The translations under genes were made by a program, and so were the position numbers. Under the pieces are notes generated by a model. It saw nothing but the letters and a program-made list of their open reading frames with translations. It had not been told where the DNA came from and searched no databases. 44,074 nucleotides of DNA from positions 1 to 44,074 of IMG/VR virus record IMGVR_UViG_3300003332_000067, one strand, 5' to 3'. This DNA is from a virus. Shown one piece after another: positions 22,184 through 30,707 of the stretch (position 1 is its first letter; each line of letters opens with the position of its first letter).

Positions 22184-22806
22184 TTGAGATTAACACAGAT
22201 GATCTGGACGAGCTGCGTGACATGGTGAAGGGGATTCCAGTGGCTGAAAAAGCACTGCTCAAGGCTATACTTTCAGCCATTAACAGCACCATGACGAAAA
22301 CGAGAACCAAGGCCATACAGCTTGTGCGCCGTGACTATGCGGCAAAGGCCCAGTATCTGCGTGTGACATTGCCGATTTCAAGGGCAACTACACACACAAT
22401 GGAAGCCAGGATGCTTGGTGAGGCAAGGAGTATCCCTCTTGCTCATTTTGATCTGTGGGAAAAAGGGGTGCCTTCTACCATTCGTTTCGGTACTCAATAT
22501 TCGCCAAAGATGGGGGTCTCATTACGGGTTATGAAAGGCTCGTATAAGAAAATCAGAACCGCATTCGTTGCCAAAATGTCATCCGGACATGTTGGTGTTT
22601 TCAGTCGGTTTGATAAGTCCGGATCCACAATGGGTACCGCCAAAAGCGGTAAGGAAAGAATCCAGGAACGCTTTGGACCCTCCCCGGGAGCCATCCTTGC
22701 CAGTACCAGGTACGACGAGGAGCTCGATGATTTTGTTTATGACACCCTGGAAACGGTGATGGCTGAAAAGGCTGAACAATTTATTGGAAAAATGGGGTTA
22801 CGCTAA
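22180..22806 (+). CDS. Minor tail protein, gpZ-like
   Basis: A 208-residue protein starting at GTG 22180. The N-terminal helices (KALLKAILSAINSTMTKTRT, KAIQLVRRDYAAKAQYLR), then LAHFDLWEKGV and SGHVGVFSRFDKSG, follow the pattern of the prophage minor tail Z family (lambda gpZ). Those proteins take part in completing the tail end that joins the head. It is coupled to neighbours on both sides by GTGA and TAATG overlaps. Confidence 0.8.
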   Translation: MIEINTDDLDELRDMVKGIPVAEKALLKAILSAINSTMTKTRTKAIQLVRRDYAAKAQYLRVTLPISRATTHTMEARMLGEARSIPLAHFDLWEKGVPSTIRFGTQYSPKMGVSLRVMKGSYKKIRTAFVAKMSSGHVGVFSRFDKSGSTMGTAKSGKERIQERFGPSPGAILASTRYDEELDDFVYDTLETVMAEKAEQFIGKMGLR

Positions 22807-23264
22807 TGCTTGATCTCCTCGATGCCGTCCTGGCAAGGGCAACCGAATTAACAAAAGATGAGTTGTGGGATGATCCTGCAACAACAAGCGGTAAAAGAAC
22901 CCTGCGAACTTATCGTGGCAGCCTGCCGCCGAAACGTTCCACGAATGATCAAGGACACGATCACCCTTTCCTTGTCGCCAGGATTTTAAATGGTGGTGAA
23001 AACACAATGCAAGGCAGAATTACAGTACGCCTGGTTGGTGGCCTTCACACCCATGACACTGTGGATGATGGTCTGGTGGATATTGACAGGCTGCTGACTT
23101 TCCTCCTGCAAATCCCTTTGGTGCGGGATTACCTGCTCTACACCATGGAAGAAGACGTAAGCTGGTTCTTTGGAGATCCCAAGGACGGTGGCCAGCCACA
23201 CCCGAAATATTACGTAACGGTTGATCTGGTGTTCACAAGATCTCCGGTAGTTAACAATTATTAA
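22806..23264 (+). CDS. Probable tail terminator / tail completion protein
   Basis: A 152-residue protein between the gpZ-like and tail-tube genes, where the tail terminator (gpU-like) is expected. It starts LLDAVLARATELTKDELW, has a basic loop (PPKRSTNDQGHDHPF), then alternating strands (ARILNGGENTMQGRITVRLV, KYYVTVDLVFTR) typical of the terminator ring subunit. The assignment is from order, size and secondary-structure pattern. Confidence 0.6.
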   Translation: MLDLLDAVLARATELTKDELWDDPATTSGKRTLRTYRGSLPPKRSTNDQGHDHPFLVARILNGGENTMQGRITVRLVGGLHTHDTVDDGLVDIDRLLTFLLQIPLVRDYLLYTMEEDVSWFFGDPKDGGQPHPKYYVTVDLVFTRSPVVNNY

Positions 23265-23285
23265 TCAAAAAATACGGAGCACAAA

Positions 23286-24038
23286 ATGCACGGATTTAGA
23301 GGCGCAGGCCGACCGAAGTTCGCACTATACGATGAAAGTACCGGATTACTTATTAACAAGTTTTACCCCATGGGCAACCTTGTAACACTGGTACTGACTG
23401 AGGAGGCAGAGACCATCCAGGTGCTCTCCACCGATCACGAAAACAATGGCAGCACCCTGGACTCCATGGAAGATCCAAAGCCGGTAGCCGGCAAGCTCTC
23501 TTCCAATACCTTCAATCACCGCATGCTGGCCATTGCTTTTATGGGCGAATCTGCGGCCAAGGCAATCTCAGAAAGCACAGTCACTGATGAGGATGTTGTT
23601 GCGGTACTTGGCGGATCTGCTCGTCTTGCTTTGGGATCAGCGTCTGGTGTGGATGTTCAGGATGAAACGGACACCACCACCTATGTGGAAGGAACAGACT
23701 ACACCGTTGAGACCGGACCGGGATTCACCCTCCTGACTTTCCCAACCACTTCCAGTATCACAGATGGCGTAACCTTGCATGTGGATTACACCGCAGGAGC
23801 AGATACCGGCTACAAGATCACCGGTGGCACCAAACCATCGAAGAAGATTGCCATTCTCTTTGACGGCCGCAATCAGTTCACCAAGGAAGAAGTTCTGCTC
23901 GATATCTTTGAGTGCACCATCAAGCCTGCAGGCGGTTTTGATGTGATGTCCAAGGATCCTGCTGTCCAGGAGTACGATATTTCTCCAATCAAGCGGGCTG
24001 ATAAGGACTCAACCTATCACGTTCATGTGAAGAGCTAG
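23286..24038 (+). CDS. Major tail tube protein
   Basis: A 250-residue beta-rich protein. It opens MHGFRGAGRPKFALYDES and contains many acidic strands (VTLVLTEEAETIQVLSTD, VEGTDYTVETGPGFTLL), with a final KPAGGFDVMSKDPAVQEYDI. Its size and position between tail terminator and tail chaperones identify it as the tube protein that polymerises around the tape measure. ACGGAG precedes the start. A strong stem-loop follows the gene, as after the capsid gene. Confidence 0.8.
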   Translation: MHGFRGAGRPKFALYDESTGLLINKFYPMGNLVTLVLTEEAETIQVLSTDHENNGSTLDSMEDPKPVAGKLSSNTFNHRMLAIAFMGESAAKAISESTVTDEDVVAVLGGSARLALGSASGVDVQDETDTTTYVEGTDYTVETGPGFTLLTFPTTSSITDGVTLHVDYTAGADTGYKITGGTKPSKKIAILFDGRNQFTKEEVLLDIFECTIKPAGGFDVMSKDPAVQEYDISPIKRADKDSTYHVHVKS

Positions 24039-24051
24039 GAAATACTGATCT

Positions 24052-24094
24052 CTGAAAACTGAAAGGTTTCTCCTCCCTCCTTTTCAGTTTTCAG
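24052..24094 (+). other. Strong stem-loop after the tail-tube gene
   Basis: CTGAAAACTGAAA (24052-24064) pairs perfectly with TTTCAGTTTTCAG (24082-24094), extended inward by a G-T and a G-C pair. The loop is pyrimidine-rich. It is not followed by a T run; an A-rich tract follows about 15 bases on. It may protect or cleave the tube message. Confidence 0.5.
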
Positions 24095-24133
24095 CTGAAG
24101 TCTGCCAATAAAAAAAAACAAAGGAACAAAATC

Positions 24134-24283
24134 ATGCAGGAAACTAAAAAACCAGCACTCCGGAAAGAATACACTGTCAAGGTTGACACCCATGTCCACA
24201 AGGGAAAAGCCGTTGCCAAGAACGATAAAATCAGCCTCACCGAAAAACAGGCTGAACGCCTGAAAGGCATGGAAGTGATCTGA
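24134..24283 (+). CDS. Small DUF7210-like protein
   Basis: A 49-residue protein: an N-terminal basic tail, then YTVKVDTHVHKGKAVAKND and LTEKQAERLKGMEVI. Tiny proteins of this form with a KVxHxGKxVxxGD-LTExQAxRL pattern sit near tail or head genes in many prophages; the exact role is unknown. AAAGGA precedes the ATG, and the next gene starts one base after the stop. Confidence 0.65.
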   Translation: MQETKKPALRKEYTVKVDTHVHKGKAVAKNDKISLTEKQAERLKGMEVI

Positions 24284-24284
24284 T

Positions 24285-24626
24285 ATGGCCGCTTCAGAAA
24301 CTGTAACTATTGGCGAGACGAAATTTACTGCCATAGAGCTCACGGTCAAGCAGATCAAGGAAATGATGGAGGGTGTTGTTGATAGCGCTGCTATCAACAA
24401 TATCATTGACACCGATATTCCTGCTGAAGGGGTGGCCCTTGCCTGTGGTGTCACTATTGGGGCCCTTGAGGAGCATCTTCCATCAGATCTCAAAAAGATT
24501 TGGGGGGCAGTTGAAAAAATAAACCCTTCTTTGGCGGGCATGGCGAGGAACACCACGGCAGTGCTGGAACAGTTGGAGCAGCTGTCGAAATCCTTACCCG
24601 CTGTGTCTGCCGACTCATCCAGTTAG
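24285..24626 (+). CDS. Tail assembly chaperone, gpG-like
   Basis: A 113-residue soluble protein: ETVTIGETKFTAIELTVKQI, helical middle, and a C-terminal coiled region (TAVLEQLEQLSKSL). Placed between tail-tube and tape-measure genes, it corresponds to lambda gpG, which coats the tape measure during tail assembly. A second frame at -1 continues past its stop, giving a probable gpGT-like fusion. Confidence 0.75.
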   Translation: MAASETVTIGETKFTAIELTVKQIKEMMEGVVDSAAINNIIDTDIPAEGVALACGVTIGALEEHLPSDLKKIWGAVEKINPSLAGMARNTTAVLEQLEQLSKSLPAVSADSSS

Positions 24627-24697
24627 GGCACCACGATGCCTGGAATTACCCCTGGTCAACTTTTGAGATAGCCCTGGAAGAAGCAAGCAAAAAATAA
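24515..24697 (+). CDS. -1 frame extension of the tail chaperone (gpT-like part)
   Basis: The -1 frame is open from after a TGA at 24512 to TAA at 24697 and has no start of its own. Its last part reads RLIQLGHHDAWNYPWSTFEI then ALEEASKK. The GHxDAWxYPW pattern is typical of the second chaperone segment in siphoviruses. Ribosomes would shift back one base, most likely in 24585-24605, where the gpG frame reads AAA TCC TTA CCC. No canonical X-XXY-YYZ heptamer is present, so the slip site is uncertain. Confidence 0.6.
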   Translation, partial: KNKPFFGGHGEEHHGSAGTVGAAVEILTRCVCRLIQLGHHDAWNYPWSTFEIALEEASKK

Positions 24698-24748
24698 CGA
24701 GTGTGAGGCCCGCCCTCACCTCGTTTCCTGTAAACCGAGATTTTTTAT

Positions 24749-27619
24749 ATGTCATCAGCATCCAAAAAATTTGTCTACACTATCCAGGCTCAATACAAGG
24801 GTGACGGTGAGCTCAATAAGCTCAAAACCGGTTTGCAGGCAATTGGTAATATCAAGTCCTTTGAACGGCTGAATAAAAATATCAGCGGCACGGCAAAGGA
24901 GCTTGATAAGGCAGAAGCTGAGGCCAAGAAACTGAATGCAGCACTGGACGGAAGCCATACGGCAAAAATGGCTAATGAAGCCCAGAAAGCGGATCGTGCC
25001 GTTGCTGGTCTCACAAAAAGGCTTGATAGAGAGCAGGAAAAACTATCCGGGCTGTCTGACAGTTTGCGACAATCTGGTATCAACACCGCCCAGCTCGCTA
25101 CCGAACAAAAAAAGTTACAGAAATCCATGCAATCACGGGGCGGTGTTGTTGCCGCCCGTAATGCATTGGATATCCGCTCCACCCGTGAAATAAAATCAGA
25201 AATAATTGCTCTCTCCCGAGCATACAAAACCCTTGAGAATTCCGGCAAAGCCTCCATGGCAGAGCTGGCCGTTGCCAAGGAGCGCTTGCGGGCCAAGACC
25301 AAAAAACTCCATAAGGAACTTGGACGTGGCCCCGGCCTTTTCTCCAAATCAGCCAAGGGGATGCGTAGCCTGCACGGTGTCGCTCTCTCCCTCTCCACCC
25401 TTTTTGCAGGCTTTAGTGCCACCATGTTTGCCAAAGCAATTTTTGATGCCGGGGTTTCCTCCCAGTCCCTGGTAATGGCTTTTGAGGCAATTTATGGCAG
25501 TGGTGAGAGGGCACGGGAGGAGCTTGAGTTTGTAAAAGCTGCATCCGAAGAACTGGGGCTGGTTTTTGAATCCACCGCGAAGTCATACAAGGGGATTTCT
25601 GCCGCATCCAAAGGCACCATTCTGGAAGGCAATAAGACCCGCAAGATCTTTCTGGCTGTTTCTTCTGCTGCTACTGCCCTGGGACTTTCATCTGATGACA
25701 CGTCAGGTGCTCTGAATGCTATTTCCCAGATGATGTCCAAGGGCAAGGTGCAGGCTGAAGAACTTCGCCAGCAGTTAGGTGAGCGTTTGCCTGGCGCCTT
25801 TAACCTTATGGCTGAAGCTATTGGTGTTTCGACTGAAGAACTCAACGATATGCTGGAAGCCGGTGAAGTCGGTATCGATGTCCTTGAGAAGTTTGCCGAT
25901 GTCCTCCAGGACAAGTACGGCAAAAGCGCCCTGGAGATGGAGACCGCTCAGAAGGCTGTCAATCGCATGGCAAACGCCTGGTTCGATCTCCGTGTGGAAA
26001 TTGCCAACTCAGGTTTCCTCGACAAAGCAACAGAAGGCATGGAGGCCCTGACCACAGCCCTCAAAGATCCACAGGTACAGCAGGCAGCGAAAGATCTCGC
26101 CAATACCATCTTTGCCCTGGGTGAAGGTGTGTTCAAATTTGGTTTTTTTGCCAAAGCCACCTTTGAGGTAGTTGCTTCCGGTATCCTCAGCCTTGTGCAG
26201 TATGGCGCTGGCATGATTTCCATGTTTGCCCTGCTCACAGACACCCTCGGCATCACCAAAGGCGCTTTTGAAGAGCTACAGGCGATCAGCGAAGCAGCAG
26301 AGGGAGCAGCCATTGAGCTTGCCGACAAATCCATGCAATCATGGGACATCATGAAAAAGGGCGTCTCCGGCTACGCCAAAGAGACCAAAAAAACCGGCTC
26401 AGTGGTGGAAGATACATTCAAGAATATCGAGAAATCTGCTGAAGACGCAGCGGCTGTCCAGACGCAGGTAACAAAAGAATCCCTCAAGGAAATGAAACGG
26501 GAATACAAAGGCCTCTTGAAGGAGGTCTCTGCTATTCAGAAAAAAATCAGGGATCTGAATGGAGGCATAGAAAAAGGTGCCGGTGGCTCTGCTATTGGCT
26601 CTCTTGCTGCTGAGTTGCGTGAGATGTCACGGTCCAATATGACCGATCTTCAGGTGTGGAAGGATAAGCGCAAAGAGGCTGATGAATATTTCGTTGCAGC
26701 TCAGAAGGCAAGAAAAGAAGCAAACCGCCTCTCGGCTGCCGGGGACTACAGCGGGGCCAAGATCTTATTTGAGCAGGCCGCTGAATATGCAGACTCTGCC
26801 AAAGATCTTTACAAAGACCTCAACGAAGAGGTGAAGAAAAACGACAAGGTTGTGATCTCCTCTGCAAGGGCACAGAAGATCGCCATGGCAGAGACAGCAG
26901 CTACCGGAAAATTACAGATTGAAGTGCTGCGTGATCAGGAAAAAGCAGCCCAGGCAGCTGCAGACGCCCTCGACCAAAAAGCAAGCGGAAAACTCTCAGG
27001 TAAAGAAATCATTGAGGGTGAGATAACAGCAACCAAAAACTTGCAGGACGAAGTGGGCAAGGTAGGCACTAAGTGGCAGAAGGTCTGGAAAGAGAACAAA
27101 ACTCAGGGTGATGGGGTGCTTGATGGCTATGAGGCCAAAATCAAGCAGCTGGACGGCACTGTCATAACTCTCTACATGCAGGAAGTTACCAAAAAACGTT
27201 GGGGCGGAATGGTTGGAAATCTTGCCATGGTCAATGCCCTGCGTATGGCCACAGGTGGAAAGCTTGCCGGTTATGGTGGCGGCGATCGCATCCGTGCCCT
27301 GCTCGAAGCGGGTGAGTTTGTGGTTCGAAAGGAAGCTGTTGCCAAATATGGCCCCGGATTTCTCCATGCCCTCAATTCCATGCAGCTTGATATGGGTGCC
27401 CAGGTACAAGCTAGAATCGGTGGCTATATCAGTAGTGTTGCTGCTCCTGTTCTTATGCAGTCAGGAGGGCAAGTCGCTGCCCCCCAATCAATGGGCCATT
27501 ACACCGTAGACATAACCAACCGAAACACAGGAACAACCATCCCGGTAATGACCAGCAGCAGGCAGAATGCTGAAGCTCTTATCAGAGAGTTGCAAAACAT
27601 GGGGGCCAGCGCAGCATGA
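24749..27619 (+). CDS. Tape measure protein
   Basis: A 956-residue, mostly helical protein. Residues 1-210 are a charged coiled coil. A conserved tape-measure region follows (ASEELGLVFESTAKSYKGIS, SQMMSKGKVQAEELRQQLGE, RLPGAFNLMAEAIGVSTEEL). There are hydrophobic segments near residues 210-235 and 470-500. A second coiled coil precedes a Gly-rich C-terminus (GGKLAGYGGGDRI, ALLEAGEFVVRKEAVAKYG). That C-terminal motif is widespread in tape measure proteins. At about 1.5 angstroms per residue it predicts a tail of roughly 140 nm. It is the largest gene, as expected in a siphovirus. Confidence 0.93.
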   Translation: MSSASKKFVYTIQAQYKGDGELNKLKTGLQAIGNIKSFERLNKNISGTAKELDKAEAEAKKLNAALDGSHTAKMANEAQKADRAVAGLTKRLDREQEKLSGLSDSLRQSGINTAQLATEQKKLQKSMQSRGGVVAARNALDIRSTREIKSEIIALSRAYKTLENSGKASMAELAVAKERLRAKTKKLHKELGRGPGLFSKSAKGMRSLHGVALSLSTLFAGFSATMFAKAIFDAGVSSQSLVMAFEAIYGSGERAREELEFVKAASEELGLVFESTAKSYKGISAASKGTILEGNKTRKIFLAVSSAATALGLSSDDTSGALNAISQMMSKGKVQAEELRQQLGERLPGAFNLMAEAIGVSTEELNDMLEAGEVGIDVLEKFADVLQDKYGKSALEMETAQKAVNRMANAWFDLRVEIANSGFLDKATEGMEALTTALKDPQVQQAAKDLANTIFALGEGVFKFGFFAKATFEVVASGILSLVQYGAGMISMFALLTDTLGITKGAFEELQAISEAAEGAAIELADKSMQSWDIMKKGVSGYAKETKKTGSVVEDTFKNIEKSAEDAAAVQTQVTKESLKEMKREYKGLLKEVSAIQKKIRDLNGGIEKGAGGSAIGSLAAELREMSRSNMTDLQVWKDKRKEADEYFVAAQKARKEANRLSAAGDYSGAKILFEQAAEYADSAKDLYKDLNEEVKKNDKVVISSARAQKIAMAETAATGKLQIEVLRDQEKAAQAAADALDQKASGKLSGKEIIEGEITATKNLQDEVGKVGTKWQKVWKENKTQGDGVLDGYEAKIKQLDGTVITLYMQEVTKKRWGGMVGNLAMVNALRMATGGKLAGYGGGDRIRALLEAGEFVVRKEAVAKYGPGFLHALNSMQLDMGAQVQARIGGYISSVAAPVLMQSGGQVAAPQSMGHYTVDITNRNTGTTIPVMTSSRQNAEALIRELQNMGASAA

Positions 27620-27996
27620 CCATTTCTCTTGGCGGCATAGTTCTTGACGATCATCTTCTCCTGGATGGCCTGGAAATCTCAAAAGACGTTGCTATTTCCA
27701 CTGTCGTTACCCTGGGCGGTTTGGCTGTTTCGCAAACCATGCCACTGACTGGCGGCAGGCTATTGTCTCTGGTAGCCCTCCGGGAAGGCAATAGCCTTAA
27801 AGGAAAGTTCCTTCGTCACCAGTTGATGGCAATCAAAGCACTTGCCACGTTGGGACAGGAAGAAACGCTTGTTCACCATATGGGCACATTTTCTGTACTC
27901 ATTGTGTCCACAGCAGAAATTACTCCGGTTAAAAAATATCGAAATCCCCAGGATGACGATTGGCTCCATGGCCCCATACAACTCATAGAGGTTTAA
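27616..27996 (+). CDS. Tail protein, unrecognised
   Basis: A 126-residue protein coupled to the tape measure by ATGA overlap. It reads as a compact beta-rich fold (TISLGGIVLDDHLLLDGLEI, VAISTVVTLGGLAVSQTMPL), with a helical middle and a C-terminal strand. Position immediately after the tape measure suggests a tail-tip component; the VDGL-x-L opening recalls distal tail proteins. Function is inferred from order only. Confidence 0.65.
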   Translation: MTISLGGIVLDDHLLLDGLEISKDVAISTVVTLGGLAVSQTMPLTGGRLLSLVALREGNSLKGKFLRHQLMAIKALATLGQEETLVHHMGTFSVLIVSTAEITPVKKYRNPQDDDWLHGPIQLIEV

Positions 27997-28005
27997 AAAA
28001 AGACC

Positions 28006-29019
28006 ATGCTAGACACAGACATAAAAACATATCACGCAGCAGAAGTCTCAAGCGCATCCACCAACGGCGGGCGCATGTCTGCAAATGAAATCATCTCAGG
28101 CGTGGTCAATAACGTATGGCCACATGTACCAAAGGCAGAGCGTATCGCCGGATCAACCCTGCACCGAAAAATATTAATTAAAGTAGCAGATGATTCAGAC
28201 GGGACTCTTATTGCGACTCAGAAATACATAGACAAACCGACACCAGGCGATGATTGGATTGTTGCCTTTCTTGGAACCATGACAGACACCCAGGCTGACA
28301 TCACCGGAAGTGAAAGAAAACACGGACCATCAGTCCTCCAGGCAAATATTACCGGAAACCCCTCCACATTCACAGTTACCGTTGAAGATGCAAGCCTTGC
28401 CACCGGAACGGATGCAATTTTTCAGGATGGAGACGATATCCTCCTGACCGACAAAGTGACACCAGACTCAGGTACTGGAACAGAAGAATTTTTGACAATT
28501 TCAGGTGTTCCATCGGTAACAGGAAACGACATCACGATAACTGTGGAAGAAGCAATTGCCAATGATTACACCGCAGGGGCGGCCTGGGCCGCAACGTTGA
28601 TATCAAAGGGCGATGTGAAGTGCAGTACTGACACCTTTGTCGATACAACTGCAGGGGATGGTGCATATGATGACGCATCATATCCCGTAATCTGCGACAA
28701 TATCGGCACCGTTGAGGACGAAATAACCATACAGTTTACTGATCCAACCCACTTCAATTGCACAGGCTCAAGCGGTATCGACTACGGATCAGGGGAAACC
28801 GGAATAGATTTCAGCCCCGAAAATTCAGATTTCACAAAACCCTATTTCACCCTTGAGCAAGCTGGATTTTCAGGAACCTGGGCAGCCAGTGACACGATAA
28901 CTTTTAATATTCACCCTGCTGCTTTTGCAATATGGCTCAGGCGTACCGTTCCTGCTGCCAGTACATCGCTTGCAAACAACAAAGTGACCACGGTAACCAT
29001 TGGCGAATCAGACGCTTAA
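28006..29019 (+). CDS. Tail-tip structural protein, unrecognised
   Basis: A 337-residue acidic, Thr/Asp-rich protein. The N-terminal part (NEIISGVVNNVWPHVPKAER, STLHRKILIKVADDSDGTL) is followed by long beta-rich stretches with repeated GTGTE, SGxxxVTGNDITITVEE turns. It has few charged basic residues, as is usual in exposed virion proteins. It is the second gene after the tape measure. No enzymatic motif is visible. The next gene overlaps its end by 20 bases in another frame. Confidence 0.65.
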   Translation: MLDTDIKTYHAAEVSSASTNGGRMSANEIISGVVNNVWPHVPKAERIAGSTLHRKILIKVADDSDGTLIATQKYIDKPTPGDDWIVAFLGTMTDTQADITGSERKHGPSVLQANITGNPSTFTVTVEDASLATGTDAIFQDGDDILLTDKVTPDSGTGTEEFLTISGVPSVTGNDITITVEEAIANDYTAGAAWAATLISKGDVKCSTDTFVDTTAGDGAYDDASYPVICDNIGTVEDEITIQFTDPTHFNCTGSSGIDYGSGETGIDFSPENSDFTKPYFTLEQAGFSGTWAASDTITFNIHPAAFAIWLRRTVPAASTSLANNKVTTVTIGESDA

Positions 29020-29854
29020 CATATCCCTTTCCACTCCTGCATTCGATACAGCAGATTATGTGCTGATCGAGCAGGAGCCATGGGGAAAAGACGTAGGCCG
29101 CACCTCCATGCTACAGGGTATTCAGGGTATTCAGGCGTCCATTTATGGCGGCCTGTTTCCTGATCCCAACTGTGGCGGGCTAAACGGTTTTGACACACCA
29201 ATCTATGTTTTCCCTTCACGCCCCGAACTGAACGTAAAATTTGCACTGAGCCATGGCAGCTTTATGCCGTGCAAGGTGGAAAACGTTATCCGGGAAGAGG
29301 TTGTGCAATGCGGATTGCAGGACAGTGCAGAGATTGACTATCCACCGGTTGGCATCGTCACCTTATCATGGATTGGCAAATGCTACGACGAATCGGGCAA
29401 CGAACTCCCCAAACCTGCCGTGGTGGTTATTGGCAGGCGGTTATCGTTCAGCCAGAAGGTTTTTGGCTCTATCCGGGCAAGGTATTCTGTATATCGAAAA
29501 ACCTATGCCTGCCGGATTGAGGAGCGTGACGATTCAATAGAAAACAATTTCGATGCTGTTGCCTACGCCAGATGGAATGGCGGTGTCGTGTGGCTGGAGA
29601 TAAACCCGCCATCCGGTTACGACGCAACCAGGGGCAATTGCGGAAACGGTGTATATGGCCAGGACGGTGGCGGCAATAGTGATATCTGCTCACCGCAGGG
29701 CAGTAAATATCCTGTGGCGGCACGGGCCAATCGTCACACGAAAGTAGTGTACTGCCTGCAGGAAATTATGTCCGACGAAACAACCGAAATTATAGATTAC
29801 GACAACGACAAGCAACCGTGCCATGAACCAGACGATACCACTACAACTAACTGA
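29000..29854 (+). CDS. Cys-rich tail-tip protein, paralogue 1 of 3
   Basis: A 284-residue protein starting at TTG 29000 (MANQTLNISLSTPAFDTADY). It carries about ten cysteines. A core reads VTLSWIGKCYDESGNELPKP, then QKVFGSIRARYSVYRKTY. The same arrangement recurs in the next two genes, so the three look like diverged paralogues. Cysteines in virion proteins often form structural disulphides or metal sites. Position in the tail-tip region suggests a minor tail or adhesion protein. The TTG start has no strong ribosome-binding site; coupled translation from the overlapping upstream gene is likely. Confidence 0.65.
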   Translation: MANQTLNISLSTPAFDTADYVLIEQEPWGKDVGRTSMLQGIQGIQASIYGGLFPDPNCGGLNGFDTPIYVFPSRPELNVKFALSHGSFMPCKVENVIREEVVQCGLQDSAEIDYPPVGIVTLSWIGKCYDESGNELPKPAVVVIGRRLSFSQKVFGSIRARYSVYRKTYACRIEERDDSIENNFDAVAYARWNGGVVWLEINPPSGYDATRGNCGNGVYGQDGGGNSDICSPQGSKYPVAARANRHTKVVYCLQEIMSDETTEIIDYDNDKQPCHEPDDTTTTN

Positions 29855-30707
29855 TCCCCGTGCAACAGCTGCCTGCAATGCGGGTGGCAGTGTATTTGTG
29901 CATCTGGAGCAGATAGGGCAGACCGCAACGGACAAGACTGCATCCATGTTTGATCTCAATCAAATGGTGGCCAAAGCAAGATCCGGCGTTTCTGCACTCA
30001 CCTATATGCGAAGCGACTGCACGGCGCATGTGGCTGGTGATAATCTTGTTGTCAATTTTTCTTTTTATGTCTGGCCTTCCAGCCGGGACATGCGCTACCG
30101 ATTAGACAGCACCATTGGTGTCCTGTCTGATCCGCAAATCGTTGAGGATTACACCGAGTTTTCTCTGTTATTTGGTCTTAGCAATGCTGTGGGGCTTGAT
30201 TTTATCCTCACAGAAATAAACTCCATCCGTTGGGAAACGCCTTGTTATGACAGTAACGGGCAGCAGATCCCGGACGTACCGCTCACCATAAAGAACGATA
30301 ATACTATCTGTGCAGAACGTGAAGTGTTTGGCGTGGCACGGATCAGGGGCAGAAAATGGGGCAAAAAGCATACGCTTACTGTCACCCTGCCCAAAGAGGA
30401 TCTTTCAATTTCAAACCTGCAGGCATCGGTTACGGCTGATTGGGGTGATCCAACAACCACCCTTGACGATTCCAGTTCCACGGACACCCTGCAGCTTGAG
30501 GTTCCGCAATGTGTCAAAGACATACTGGCCTGGTGTGATGGCGATCAGGCATCCATTGAGAATATTCTTTTTAATATTATGGGCGGCATAAGCAATATAT
30601 GCGGAGCACAGTCGCAGACCGAAAAGCCACGCATTGCCTACTTTTCAACATGCACAGGCAGTCTGATTGAGGTTGTTGTGGGCGATACCGAGGGGTGGTG
30701 CAGCTGA
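29823..30707 (+). CDS. Cys-containing tail-tip protein, paralogue 2 of 3
   Basis: A 294-residue protein starting MNQTIPLQLTDPRATAACNA. The core INSIRWETPCYDSNGQQIPD followed by EVFGVARIRGRKWGKKH aligns with the WIGKCYDESGNELP / VFGSIRAR core of the preceding gene. The C-terminal part has several Cys (PQCVKDILAWC, NICGAQS, STCTG). It overlaps the previous gene by 32 bases and the next by one base. Structural role in the tail tip is inferred from neighbours. Confidence 0.65.
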   Translation: MNQTIPLQLTDPRATAACNAGGSVFVHLEQIGQTATDKTASMFDLNQMVAKARSGVSALTYMRSDCTAHVAGDNLVVNFSFYVWPSSRDMRYRLDSTIGVLSDPQIVEDYTEFSLLFGLSNAVGLDFILTEINSIRWETPCYDSNGQQIPDVPLTIKNDNTICAEREVFGVARIRGRKWGKKHTLTVTLPKEDLSISNLQASVTADWGDPTTTLDDSSSTDTLQLEVPQCVKDILAWCDGDQASIENILFNIMGGISNICGAQSQTEKPRIAYFSTCTGSLIEVVVGDTEGWCS

